A stretch of DNA of 64,000 bases, from assembly GCF_014154935.1 (NCBI RefSeq), contig NZ_JACEHH010000015.1:62001-126000 (forward strand), in the 5' to 3' direction. Position 1 is the first letter of the stretch, and each line of letters opens with the position of its first letter. The DNA comes from Stieleria mannarensis (GTDB lineage Bacteria > Planctomycetota > Planctomycetia > Pirellulales > Pirellulaceae). The notes beneath the pieces are model-generated. The model was not told where the DNA came from. It searched no databases and worked only from the letters and a program-made list of their open reading frames with translations. Made by a program: the position numbers and the translations under genes. This document shows positions 42,536-51,790 of the stretch, piece after piece.

Positions 42536-45500
42536 CTACTGCAGCATCCGTCCGACGCCGGCGGAGCGGTCCTGGCGGTTGGCGTCCGGCGAGCCGTTCA
42601 TGCCTTGGAACAGCCGTTCGATGGTTTGGCCGACGCCGTCCAGGGCACGGCGTTCGATACTGGGGTTATCCAGCGGTCCCGACACGTCGACCGTCCACAA
42701 GGTGTAGCGTTGGTCCATCAGCGGTCGGAGGATACGCGTGAAGGTATTGCGAGGCGAAACTCGGGTGTTGAAGGTCAGGTCCAACTCGCGGCGTCGATCC
42801 AGCGTTCCTTTGCCGTGTAGTGCGATCAAGCTGCCCCAGAGTTTCAGGTCGTCGAAATAGAGTTCGTTTTCGCTGAGCCGGAAGAAAACGTCGGCGTTGG
42901 TAAACGCAACGTCTTCGGTCGGCGTGATCGACAACACGTTCAACAGCTGCATCAGCACGGGCACCTCGTACAGGTTGGCATCGGTGACGACGGCGTGTCC
43001 TTGGCCGCGGAGCAGATCGGTGGTTCCCAGCACGCCTTCCAGGTTCGTGCTGCCGACAAGTGTCCCGGTCAGATCGCTGTTGCCGTGCCCCAATTCGGCC
43101 AACAGGACGGGCAGCTTGGCTTGGATCAGTGCCAGGCGGACGTTGAAGCTGGCATCGGACAGCGTCACGTCACCGTCCATACGAATCGTCCCGTCGAACA
43201 AGCGGCCTTCGATCGGGTGTTGGAATTGGCCGTCGTGGCCGATGCCGCCTAGCCGCAGCCGATCGTCGCGGACTTGGAACGGTCCTCGCAGGTGAGTGAT
43301 TTGCAGATCATTGACGTGCAACGAATCGATCCGAACCTGACCTTCGGCGGCGATTTCTCGCGCGTCCTTGCGGCCCTTGATCGACAATTCTCCCCTCAGC
43401 CCGTGCACCGGACCGACGTCCCCGATCCGGTTGCCTTCCAATTGCAGTTGCAGGTCCCAGCCGAAGACCGGATCGGGATGGCGGTCGTCGCTGAGCAGCG
43501 TTTCGGTCAGCCCGCTGACGCCGACCGGTCCGCGAAGGTTCAGCCCCCGCATCGCACCACGCATCTGCTGCGGCAGCGCGTTGATCAGTTCGGCGTCGGG
43601 GATCAAGCGGCTGCCGTTGTGGACGTCGACGCTCAGCAACCAGCGTCCGTCGTCGAGCCGCCAACAGCCGCCGTCGGCGGAAACCTGTGACCGACCGTGT
43701 TCGGCGCGCACGGCATCGATCATCACCCGGCCGCCTTCGTAGCGAACCGCCGCTTCGACGATGTCCAACCGGTACGGCAAGGCAATCGGTTGCAATCGCA
43801 GGGTATCCGATCCGATCCGCTTGGCATCGTATTGATGGGCGGCAACGTTCAGTTTTAGCGGTCCCTTGGGGGCATCACGGACGAGTTTGATTTTTAACGA
43901 ATCGAGCACACCGCTCGGTGCCAGGGCGTCCCAGGTTTGTTGTGACGGCAGCGGCAGCGAACTCCGCAGCGCCTCGTCGAGTGAGATTCGCGTCGCGTCG
44001 AAATTCAAGACCAGCGACGGCATCACCGGGGGTGTCATCATCGGTGGCCCGGTCTCCGCTTGGCCCTCGCGGGGCGGGATCTGGTAGTCGCCTTCACAGC
44101 GAATCAACCCGCCGTTGGCGTTGGAGCCTTGAAACCCGGACAGCGTCACTTGGTCGTCGATCACACGCACGTCGCCGGCGACGTTGTACAACGGGTACGG
44201 GAATCCGTCGAACCGCAGCGTCGCATCGCTGACTTTCAATTCCACGTCTTGGTGTTTGACCCCCTCGGCGTCGGTTCGCAACGTGCCGCGGACCAAATGC
44301 ACCGCCCCCAGCGGGTTCAGCGAGCGAATGAATTGTTCCAGCTTGGTCACCTCGCTGCCGCGCGGCGACAACGCGTTTAGCAATTCGCCATCAATGGCGA
44401 TCGGCCCTGCCATCGCCGCCGAAAACACGCGTGGTTGTTTCGTCTCCGGCCGGAGCGGCAGGTCAAATACGCATTGCATCAGCTGGCCGCCGACCCGGCC
44501 GCTGACCAATTGCGTCTTCACCCGGTGATCTTCGATGGTCAGGTTGCCGGTGATCTGTCGGACCGGGTAGGGGAATTTTTCGTAATTCAGATCGACGCCC
44601 TTGCAGGTCACTTCGGCGGTGGTTTCGATTCGGTCCCCCAGGATGTCCAGGTGCGCCTTGGTGACATCGACCAATCCCCGTGGCTCGAACTTTTTCCATC
44701 CACTTTCCAGTCGTTCGGGGATCACGGCGGCCAAGCGTTGATCCAACATCACGTTGTATGCCGACACGTCCAAGTGGGCTTCCAATGGCGTCGAGTAGCC
44801 GACCGTGTATCCGTCCAGCTTGATCCGTGCATCGCCCCAAAAGGCTTGGCACGATTCGAGCTGAGCCCCCTGCGGTCGGCAGCTCAAGACGCCGCGAATC
44901 TGCTTGACCGGCATCGATGATTTCGGATGCCGGAAACGACCGTCGTGAATCCGGCTGCGGGTGGCAAAATTGATCGGCTCGCCGGGCCGGACCCGCGCGA
45001 TCGCGGTCGTGTCGGCAACAAGTTCCAGCCCACGAAGCGGCCGAAGTTTCGCTTGAAGCATCGCCGGCAATCGGTCGATCAGATCCCCCGTCAACTTGCC
45101 GCCACGCACCTCCGCTCGCACATCGGTCTGTCCGTTGCGGGTCGTCACCTGCGCGGCAAAATGTTCGGCAAACGCCGCCGACCCGTTGATGCTGATGGTC
45201 GTCGATGGCAAACCCGCTGATTGCCCATCGCCCGAATTCCGCTCGTGATCGTCGGCGGTCAAATTGGTTCCGTCATCGACGTGGTTCAAGATCACCGCTT
45301 GGGCGAGGTCGATTTCGATCGGGCGCGCGTCGACCGATTCGTTGGACAACACGATCTTTGCGTCGCGAACTTCCACCCGGGGGCACGCGACCTCGCCAAA
45401 CTTCGGCAACGGCCACAGCGATTCCAGCGACACGTGGCCGTCACGATCCAGCCACGCGTTTGCGCGAACTCCGCTGACGACAATTCGACGTGTGACCAGT

Positions 45501-45910
45501 GGGTTTTCTTGCTCCCACAACTTCGAAACGTCCGCACTGGCCACGACCACGATCTGGCCGATCTGGACCAGCTGGCGTGACGCATCCGTGGCGATCCCCA
45601 GACGCTCGCTGAACGTCCGCCCCGCTCGCGCCACACCCGATCCCGACGCCTCGGGCAACGCGATGCGGATGTCGTCCAGAATCAATCCGATGTTCGGTTC
45701 CACCCGACCCCGTCCGATCGAAATCTGCAGATCGGGATAGTGATCGCGAAACGTCTGCTCGACGTGACGCCGGACCTGTTCACCGACGGTTTGGGGAGCG
45801 ATGAAGCGAAATATGAAAACGATCGCCGCAATCAATAGCGCAACGACCATCCATCGAGAGGAGTTCCCGGATGGTGTGCGGTGGTTCGATTCGGCGTCCG
45901 TGCCGCTCAA
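42536..45910 (-). CDS. AsmA-like/TamB-like envelope protein
   Basis: An 1124-residue protein with an N-terminal membrane anchor (MVVALLIAAIVFIFRFIA, about residues 21-38) and a very long beta-strand-rich periplasmic body. The AsmA-like C-terminal region is visible: ELYFDDLKLWGSLIALHGKG followed by LDLTFNTRVSP and WTVDVSGPLDNPSI. Such proteins form groove-like bridges that move phospholipids to the outer membrane or help its assembly. It is last in a leftward operon with a membrane glycosyltransferase pair. Outer-membrane assembly genes (split BamA) lie nearby. Confidence 0.85.
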   Translation of the reverse strand: MSGTDAESNHRTPSGNSSRWMVVALLIAAIVFIFRFIAPQTVGEQVRRHVEQTFRDHYPDLQISIGRGRVEPNIGLILDDIRIALPEASGSGVARAGRTFSERLGIATDASRQLVQIGQIVVVASADVSKLWEQENPLVTRRIVVSGVRANAWLDRDGHVSLESLWPLPKFGEVACPRVEVRDAKIVLSNESVDARPIEIDLAQAVILNHVDDGTNLTADDHERNSGDGQSAGLPSTTISINGSAAFAEHFAAQVTTRNGQTDVRAEVRGGKLTGDLIDRLPAMLQAKLRPLRGLELVADTTAIARVRPGEPINFATRSRIHDGRFRHPKSSMPVKQIRGVLSCRPQGAQLESCQAFWGDARIKLDGYTVGYSTPLEAHLDVSAYNVMLDQRLAAVIPERLESGWKKFEPRGLVDVTKAHLDILGDRIETTAEVTCKGVDLNYEKFPYPVRQITGNLTIEDHRVKTQLVSGRVGGQLMQCVFDLPLRPETKQPRVFSAAMAGPIAIDGELLNALSPRGSEVTKLEQFIRSLNPLGAVHLVRGTLRTDAEGVKHQDVELKVSDATLRFDGFPYPLYNVAGDVRVIDDQVTLSGFQGSNANGGLIRCEGDYQIPPREGQAETGPPMMTPPVMPSLVLNFDATRISLDEALRSSLPLPSQQTWDALAPSGVLDSLKIKLVRDAPKGPLKLNVAAHQYDAKRIGSDTLRLQPIALPYRLDIVEAAVRYEGGRVMIDAVRAEHGRSQVSADGGCWRLDDGRWLLSVDVHNGSRLIPDAELINALPQQMRGAMRGLNLRGPVGVSGLTETLLSDDRHPDPVFGWDLQLQLEGNRIGDVGPVHGLRGELSIKGRKDAREIAAEGQVRIDSLHVNDLQITHLRGPFQVRDDRLRLGGIGHDGQFQHPIEGRLFDGTIRMDGDVTLSDASFNVRLALIQAKLPVLLAELGHGNSDLTGTLVGSTNLEGVLGTTDLLRGQGHAVVTDANLYEVPVLMQLLNVLSITPTEDVAFTNADVFFRLSENELYFDDLKLWGSLIALHGKGTLDRRRELDLTFNTRVSPRNTFTRILRPLMDQRYTLWTVDVSGPLDNPSIERRALDGVGQTIERLFQGMNGSPDANRQDRSAGVGRMLQ

Positions 45911-45990
45911 AGAATTTCAAGCTCCAGCTAGCAAGCGATCCTGAGTCGGCGGATCGTCATCCGTCCGACCCTGCGATGGTACGCCGGGTT

Positions 45991-47559
45991 TTAGGGGGCG
46001 ATCCAGCCCAAATAGTGCCAAAAACGGTAAAGCCAGGGAGACTGCCAGGGTCCGCCCAGCGAGATCGACATCGATGTCACACTGGCCGCTAGCAAAACGA
46101 GCCCCAGCCACCGCCCCCAAAGGCGGCCAGAGAGCCACTCGACAGGACCGGCGATGGCGAACAGCCACAGCGGAGCGAACCACAACATCCAGCGGAAACA
46201 CACGCTGACGCCGCCATAATTGCGGTCGATCTCCGGACGCAACACATAAAACACCGCGCACACGACCGTCGCCAACGCGATCGCTGCTAGCAACAGACGC
46301 TGTTCCTTCGATCGTGATGCTAGCAATCCCATCAATCCGACCGGCATCAGCAACCAGATCGGTGTCAGCGAAAAGATGCCGTAGTGGCCCACCGTCATGT
46401 TGGCCGCATAGACCCACCGCGAGGGCTCGCCGACGTCCACTCCGCGGCGTTTCCCGTCGACCCAGTAGCTGGACGGATAATCGTACCAGTCGTCCCAGTA
46501 CCGCAGCTGCGCCGGTCCGTCGTCGACTTGGATCAGGCCGAATTGTTGTTTCCCATCGACGACCACCCTGGATCGCTGGGGCACTCGAGAGGGGCCGATT
46601 TGGATGTTCGATTGCTCGGTCGCCAGAGACTGTTTCTGCAGCGCCGATCGCACTTGTTCAACGCCCGGGTCGGATGGGCCCAGCGTCGCGATCAAGTCTC
46701 CGTCGCCGCGATGCATGTACGGCGGCCGCAGGCTTTGGTGGGCGATCCAGTTGGTTGCAAAGAACGCGGCGGCGACGACCAGCACGCCGGCACCGTAGGC
46801 TGGCAGGGCCGGACGCCGGACCCACAGCAATAGCCCGGCCCAGAAGACTGTCATCGACAACGCCGGCAACTCGTTGGCCGCGGTGAATCCGCCAGCCAGT
46901 CCGGCCAGCAACCACCAGCGGTGCCCGGTCGCCGTGTCCAGCGATCGAACAAAGACGTACAGCACGACCGCTGCCGAGGCGGCGGCCGGCAGATGGTTGT
47001 TCAGGGCGATCGTGAATGGCAACAGCATCGTGCCAAAGCAGACCGATGCGGCCAAAAAACACTTCGCCCAAATCGACCGCGTGACCCGGTCGATCGCCAG
47101 AATCGTACACAGCAAGAATACGAACAGGGTCGGGACGTTGACCAACCACAACACGATTCGGCCGACATAGATCGGGTAATCGCTCAGCCACATCCCCACG
47201 GTGCGGGAAACGCACCAGTAGACGCCGGCATACAGGGTCGGCAACAGCGGCGGTTTGCTGCTGTAGTAGTGCATTTGGCCGTCGCGTCCCTGATGCCGCA
47301 CCAAGTCGATCGTCGCCCACGGGCGGCGATTCTGTTTGATCCCGCGACGCTCTAGAAACGGATCGATTCGGTAGGTTCCGTTTTCGACCAACGCGGCAAT
47401 CGTGCACCAGCGGGACCGGTCGTTGGCACTCAGAAACGGTGTGTCGCCTTCGCGGCTGATGACGGTTGCGATCCGGCCGGAGACGACCGACAACGCGATC
47501 ACGATCAACAGCGTGTAGACGGTGGCAACTGAAAATTCCTGGTCGTCGTGGTTCGTCAT
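45991..47559 (-). CDS. Multi-pass membrane protein, GT-C glycosyltransferase-like
   Basis: A 522-residue protein with about ten membrane helices. The start ATG 47559 overlaps the GT2 stop by four bases (ATGA), the classical coupling arrangement. The first periplasmic loop contains charged residues (LSANDRSRWCTIAALVENG; YSSKPPLLPTLYAG) in the place where GT-C enzymes such as PMT/ArnT family members keep their catalytic acid. A second large loop lies in the middle. No single motif proves activity. Together with a polyprenyl-phosphate-sugar-making GT2 immediately upstream, it probably transfers a lipid-linked sugar to an envelope acceptor. Confidence 0.75.
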   Translation of the reverse strand: MTNHDDQEFSVATVYTLLIVIALSVVSGRIATVISREGDTPFLSANDRSRWCTIAALVENGTYRIDPFLERRGIKQNRRPWATIDLVRHQGRDGQMHYYSSKPPLLPTLYAGVYWCVSRTVGMWLSDYPIYVGRIVLWLVNVPTLFVFLLCTILAIDRVTRSIWAKCFLAASVCFGTMLLPFTIALNNHLPAAASAAVVLYVFVRSLDTATGHRWWLLAGLAGGFTAANELPALSMTVFWAGLLLWVRRPALPAYGAGVLVVAAAFFATNWIAHQSLRPPYMHRGDGDLIATLGPSDPGVEQVRSALQKQSLATEQSNIQIGPSRVPQRSRVVVDGKQQFGLIQVDDGPAQLRYWDDWYDYPSSYWVDGKRRGVDVGEPSRWVYAANMTVGHYGIFSLTPIWLLMPVGLMGLLASRSKEQRLLLAAIALATVVCAVFYVLRPEIDRNYGGVSVCFRWMLWFAPLWLFAIAGPVEWLSGRLWGRWLGLVLLAASVTSMSISLGGPWQSPWLYRFWHYLGWIAP

Positions 47560-48602
47560 GACGGGCACCGCTCGGTCGATTCACGCGACGACTGGGTGTC
47601 TTGCAAGATGCTGTACGGAGTCTTGGATTGATCCGACAACGACACGATCAATTCGGCCAGCAAGCCGGCCAAGAACATTTGGGCGCCCAACAGCAGCGCG
47701 GTAATACAGTAATAAAACAGTGCCGAGGCATGCAGGTCGACGTCGGTCATCGATTCCAATTGACGCGAGATCACCCACATCGCCGCCAAGTAGACCAGCC
47801 CGAAGCCTCCGGTCAAAAAGAACAGCAATCCGATCGCCCCGACGAAATGGAACGGTCGTTTGCCGAACGTTGTCAGGAAAAAGATCGACAACAAGTCCAG
47901 GAACCCTTTGGCCAACCGCGAGACGCCGTATTTGGATTGGCCGAACTGGCGGGCATGGTGCACGACCGGGATCTCGGCGATTCGCCAGCCCCGGGCGGCG
48001 GCCAACACGGGCACGAATCGGTGTCGTTCGCCGTACAAGGTCACGTCTTTGGTGACCGGCCCGCGATAAGCTTTGAAGCCGCAATTGTGGTCATGCAAGT
48101 GCACACCGGTCATCCGGCTGACCAGCCAGTTGAAGACCTTGCTGGGCAGCGTCTTGTCGAGCGCGTCCTTGCGTTTCTGCTTCCATCCGCTGACGACATC
48201 ATAGCCTTCGTTCAGTTTGTCGATGAACGCGGGGATTTCCACCGGATCATCTTGCAGATCGGCGTCCATGGTGAACACGACATCGCCGGTGGCTTGGGCG
48301 AACCCGGCCGAAAGCGCGGCCGCTTTGCCGAAATTTCGCCGGAATCGGATCCCGCGGACGTGATCGTGTTGCTCGGCGAGTGCCTCGATCCGTGACCACG
48401 TCTGGTCGGTCGAACCGTCATCGATGAACAGCACGTCGTGGGGCAGTCCGATGCCCCCACACGCGGCGTCAATCTTTTCGACCAACGTCTCCACCGTATC
48501 TTGTTCGTCCATGGTGGGGATCACGAACGTCGCCGATCCCGGAAAACCGTTCATCAAAGCTGTCTCACACGCGTCTGGCCTGGGGGATGATGAACGCGGC
48601 AT
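47556..48602 (-). CDS. GT2 family glycosyltransferase (polyprenyl-phosphate sugar synthase type)
   Basis: A 348-residue protein. The cytosolic GT2 domain has VLFIDDGSTDQTW, the metal-binding TMDADLQDDP and later HDHNCGFKAYRG, as in DPM1/ArnC-type enzymes that make polyprenyl-phosphate sugars. Two C-terminal membrane helices follow (FVGAIGLLFFLTGGFGLVY; LFYYCITALLLGAQMFLAG). An ATG at 48554 is a possible alternative start, closer to the usual GT2 beginning. It is the first gene of the envelope operon. Confidence 0.92.
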   Translation of the reverse strand: MPRSSSPRPDACETALMNGFPGSATFVIPTMDEQDTVETLVEKIDAACGGIGLPHDVLFIDDGSTDQTWSRIEALAEQHDHVRGIRFRRNFGKAAALSAGFAQATGDVVFTMDADLQDDPVEIPAFIDKLNEGYDVVSGWKQKRKDALDKTLPSKVFNWLVSRMTGVHLHDHNCGFKAYRGPVTKDVTLYGERHRFVPVLAAARGWRIAEIPVVHHARQFGQSKYGVSRLAKGFLDLLSIFFLTTFGKRPFHFVGAIGLLFFLTGGFGLVYLAAMWVISRQLESMTDVDLHASALFYYCITALLLGAQMFLAGLLAELIVSLSDQSKTPYSILQDTQSSRESTERCPS

Positions 48603-48715
48603 CCTAGCAGAAATTCGATGGGATTGTCGTGGGACCCGTTGTCGAAACCTCGCTACGAATCAGCCCCACCGATGGCAGAGCGTCCCGGAGGCGAAGCAGC
48701 GGCACGGCCCAAGCT

Positions 48716-49198
48716 TCAAATCGACTCCGTCTGGGACATCAGCTTTCGGTACGTCACCTCGTCGAATTGATCGGTTAAAAACCGATAGGTCGAAATGTAC
48801 TTTCCGACTCGACCAAGATCGCTGGAGAACTTCTCATCGCGAAGCAGAACTCGGTCCGGAGACATGTTGTCGCGCAAGTCGGACAGCTTGACTTGACGCG
48901 CCAGATCGTGTGGTTTCAATCCAACGACGTAATCCGCGTAGGACACTTCGCTGCGGTGCGTCATCAGATCGACTCCGCGGACGACGGCGGCGCTGAACCC
49001 GGCGGATCGAAGATCATCCAACGTGACCGCCGTGTCTTCGACCAGATCGTGCATCACGCCGACCATTTTCGCTTCTAAATCGTCCACCCCCATCATCACC
49101 CGGATGCAATGCAAGAGGTAGGGTTGTCCCGATTTGTCGGTGACTCCGGCAAAGTGCGTGGCCGCCAAAGCGATGGCGTCTTCCAGGGTAGCTGACAT
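48716..49198 (-). CDS. Small HD-domain hydrolase (MESH1/SpoT hydrolase-like)
   Basis: A 160-residue single-domain HD hydrolase. Metal ligands are visible as H30 (YLLHCIRV), H50-D51 (VMHDLVED) and a late Asp in LSDLRDNMSP, matching the hydrolase domain of RelA/SpoT and MESH1. It might remove pyrophosphate from (p)ppGpp or hydrolyse a related nucleotide. No synthetase domain is present. ATG 49198 is chosen; the frame extends 21 codons upstream without family-like sequence. Confidence 0.88.
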   Translation of the reverse strand: MSATLEDAIALAATHFAGVTDKSGQPYLLHCIRVMMGVDDLEAKMVGVMHDLVEDTAVTLDDLRSAGFSAAVVRGVDLMTHRSEVSYADYVVGLKPHDLARQVKLSDLRDNMSPDRVLLRDEKFSSDLGRVGKYISTYRFLTDQFDEVTYRKLMSQTESI

Positions 49199-49280
49199 GG
49201 TCTTCAAGCAGGTTGATGAGCCGATTGCAAGTGAATTTCGATGGACCTGGCCCACTCTCATCCTACCTTACCCGCACCCT

Positions 49281-50123
49281 TCACTGTCCCTCGACAAACC
49301 CAAGCGATTTTAGAAACGTGATCGACTTGGCCAACGTGTCGGCATACGGTTCGCCTTTGTTAAAGAAACCGTGGGCGGCATCTTGGTACAGGTGCAATTC
49401 ATTGCGGACGCCCAGCTGGTCAAGGTTCGACTTGAACGCTCGGCCGGTCGCCACGGGAATCAATTTGTCCTTGGTTCCCAGGAACACGATCGTCGGCGGC
49501 GTGTTTTTGCTTAAGTTGTGCAGCGGCGAAATGTCTTTCCAATAGTCTTGGACGCGGTCATAGCCGTAGCCGTCCGGACCGTTGTCATAGACGGGGTTGA
49601 ACAGCACCAGTGCGTCGGGGCGGCAGCTGACCGACGTGTCATCGGCGGGATCGTCAAAGGCATCGACGGTCGCGGTCGCCGCCGCCACATGCCCGCCGGC
49701 CGAACCGCCACCGGCGGCGATTCGATTCGGGTCGATACCGTAACGTGACGCGTTCTTGCGGGCCCAGCGGATGGCGGACTTGCCATCGGCCACACAGGTC
49801 TTCGGCGGCGTGCCGTGCGTCTTTTTCACGCGGTACTCGGCGCACATCGCGACCATCCCCAGGTCGGCCAACGCACGACTTTGGCCGTAAAACTGACTGG
49901 GGGTGCCGCCGTTCCATCCGCCGCCGAAGAAGAAGACGATCGCGGCGCGCGGCGTTTCGGCGTCCGACTCGGTCGGTTTAAACACGTGCATCGACAACGA
50001 GACGTCATCAATCGTTTTGTAGACGACCGTCTCATCGGGCTGCGGTTTGGCGTCGGCGGCAAATCCCAGCGGTGACGGTAACAAGGCCAGCAAACAGACA
50101 ACGATCCAGGGGCGATGATTCAT
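49281..50123 (-). CDS. Secreted alpha/beta-hydrolase (esterase/lipase type)
   Basis: A 280-residue exported hydrolase: signal peptide WIVVCLLALLPSPLGFA, then an alpha/beta-hydrolase of the BD-FAE/esterase type. The nucleophile serine lies in AAGGGSAGGHVAAAT, an oxyanion-type glycine motif FFFGGGWNGG precedes it, and the late histidine is in YQDAAHGFFNKG. An Asp in GTKDKLIPV completes the likely triad. ATG 50123 gives a good signal peptide; an upstream frame to 50243 does not. The substrate is not predictable; planctomycetes carry many such enzymes for polysaccharide esters. Confidence 0.9.
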   Translation of the reverse strand: MNHRPWIVVCLLALLPSPLGFAADAKPQPDETVVYKTIDDVSLSMHVFKPTESDAETPRAAIVFFFGGGWNGGTPSQFYGQSRALADLGMVAMCAEYRVKKTHGTPPKTCVADGKSAIRWARKNASRYGIDPNRIAAGGGSAGGHVAAATATVDAFDDPADDTSVSCRPDALVLFNPVYDNGPDGYGYDRVQDYWKDISPLHNLSKNTPPTIVFLGTKDKLIPVATGRAFKSNLDQLGVRNELHLYQDAAHGFFNKGEPYADTLAKSITFLKSLGFVEGQ

Positions 50124-50280
50124 GACAGAACGCAGTGGGGAAGTGAGAAAGGAAGCGGAGGATCGGTTGCGATTGTATCGCCCGACGCACCATCTTACAC
50201 ACGATTGTCCCGCCGACTCGTCAAACTCGCCCCGGCATGTCAACCTATGGAAGCATCCGTGCGATGCTTCCCTGTTTTTT

Positions 50281-50446
50281 GGAATTCACCCTCCTGGCAG
50301 GAGGGTCGAGCGCAGCGAGGGGAGGTAGAACGGTGAATTACCGAACAATCTTCGTCCACCGGCCGCATCAATCCCTGGCTCGCTCCTCCCCTCAGGTTCG
50401 TCCCTCGCCTTCGACCCTCCCTGCCAGGGAGGGTGAAGTCGTAAAC
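50281..50446. repeat. Paired inverted copies of the caccctcc repeat
   Basis: Left arm 50284-50327 (caccctcctggcaggagggt then cgagcgcagcgaggggagg) and right arm about 50398-50446 (cgaccctccctgccagggag then ggtgaagtc) are inverted relative to each other, about 70 bp apart. They form a miniature inverted-repeat-like unit in the otherwise gene-free region 50124-50543. Confidence 0.75.
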
Positions 50447-50543
50447 TCCCGTTAATTCAGCGGTTAGAAAACGCACGACCGACTGTCGCGACGGTTCCCG
50501 CCGGAATGCAGCTCTCCTTCAATTACTCGTCACGAAATTCGAC

Positions 50544-51437
50544 ATGGATGAAATCGTCTACCACGACCGCTACCGAAACGAATTGTGCGTCGAAAAAGTC
50601 TATGGCGACAAAGCACTTCGCTGGACCTACGGAACCATCGGCGGCAAACTCGCCTTGGCGGGAATCGTCAAACGCGCCTGGTTTTCCCATTGGTATGGCT
50701 GGCGGATGGACCAAGCCAAGACGCGTGAAAAGATCGCCCCGTTTATCGCGGAATACGGCTTGGACGCCGACGAATTCGCCCGCACGCCCGACGAATTCGC
50801 CAGCTTCAACGAATTCTTTTTTCGCAAATTAAAACCGTCCGCGCGCCCGATCGATTCCCAGCCCAACTCGATCGTCTTCCCGGCCGACGGACGCCACCTG
50901 TGCGTGCCCGATTTGTCAAAGTGCGAAGGATTGTTTGTCAAAGGGGAAATGTTCGATCTGGAGACCTTGCTAGATGACCCGGCATTGACGCGGCGGTATG
51001 CATCCGGCAGCCTGCTGCTGTCGCGACTTTGCCCGGTCGATTACCACCGCTTCCACTTTCCCGTCGGCGGCCGCCCCGGGCCGGCCCGTTTGATCAACGG
51101 ACCGCTGTATTCGGTCAACCCGATCGCACTGTGCCAAAACATCCAGATCCTGGCGACCAACAAACGCGCGATCACGGTGTTGAAGACGAAGACACTCGGT
51201 GAGGTCTTGCTGCTGGAGATCGGTGCGACCTGCGTCGGCGGGATCTGTCAAACGTACACCGAAGGGGAATCGGTTTCCAAGGGAGACGAAAAGGGTTACT
51301 TCCGTTTCGGCGGATCATCGACCATCACGATCTTCGAGCCCGGTCGCGTGGTGTTCGATGACGATTTGCAGAGAAACTCGGCCCAGCAACGCGAGCTGTA
51401 CGCCCGCATGGGCGACCACCTCGGAACGATTCTGTAA
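50544..51437 (+). CDS. psd: Phosphatidylserine decarboxylase
   Basis: It makes phosphatidylethanolamine from phosphatidylserine at the inner membrane. The 297-residue proenzyme has the family blocks SLCPVDYHRFHFPVGG-like (seen as LCPVDYHRFHFPV) and LEIGATCVGGICQTY. The self-cleavage region is FRFGGSSTITIF: cleavage is expected between G257 and S258, giving a pyruvoyl group from Ser258. The motif is GGSS rather than the classical LGST, as in the other Psd subgroup. ATG 50544 is the first clear start. It lies alone between repeat-bearing spacers. Confidence 0.93.
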   Translation: MDEIVYHDRYRNELCVEKVYGDKALRWTYGTIGGKLALAGIVKRAWFSHWYGWRMDQAKTREKIAPFIAEYGLDADEFARTPDEFASFNEFFFRKLKPSARPIDSQPNSIVFPADGRHLCVPDLSKCEGLFVKGEMFDLETLLDDPALTRRYASGSLLLSRLCPVDYHRFHFPVGGRPGPARLINGPLYSVNPIALCQNIQILATNKRAITVLKTKTLGEVLLLEIGATCVGGICQTYTEGESVSKGDEKGYFRFGGSSTITIFEPGRVVFDDDLQRNSAQQRELYARMGDHLGTIL

Positions 51438-51790
51438 GTGACGCGCGGCTAATGGGACCTCGTTTCGGATGTACGACGGCCCTTCCGGGTGGTCGCGTCT
51501 CGCTGCTTGGGACATCGATTGTATTACTGATGGATTCAGTTGCTTTTGTTCCGCGGGTCATCAAAGATCACTACGCTCGGTTCGCCAACGGCGATTTACA
51601 ACTTAGCCTGGGGTGAGACCGGATGAGCCCCAGCGAATCTGGGCGTAACCCCAGGTCCACGCACACCAAGAAACCTCCTCCCTTTCGAGAAGCGCTCCGC
51701 TGACCGCATCGCGCGTCATCGGGCTACAATGTCGATCCGTTCGGGAGCCTTCCCCACGAACCTTCCTTCCGCCCCATCACGAGTCCTCCG
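51438..51790. other. Intergenic region with a nested palindrome
   Basis: About 350 bp upstream of the serine hydrolase. At 51607-51655 a palindrome (cctggggt...accccagg) encloses an inner one (gccccag...ctgggc). It may be a repeat of the sort common in Pirellulaceae, or a hairpin. No gene. Confidence 0.55.

Noticed and set aside
50124-50543. A gene in the spacer upstream of psd
   Set aside because: The short open frames here run through the repeat arms and encode nothing recognisable.
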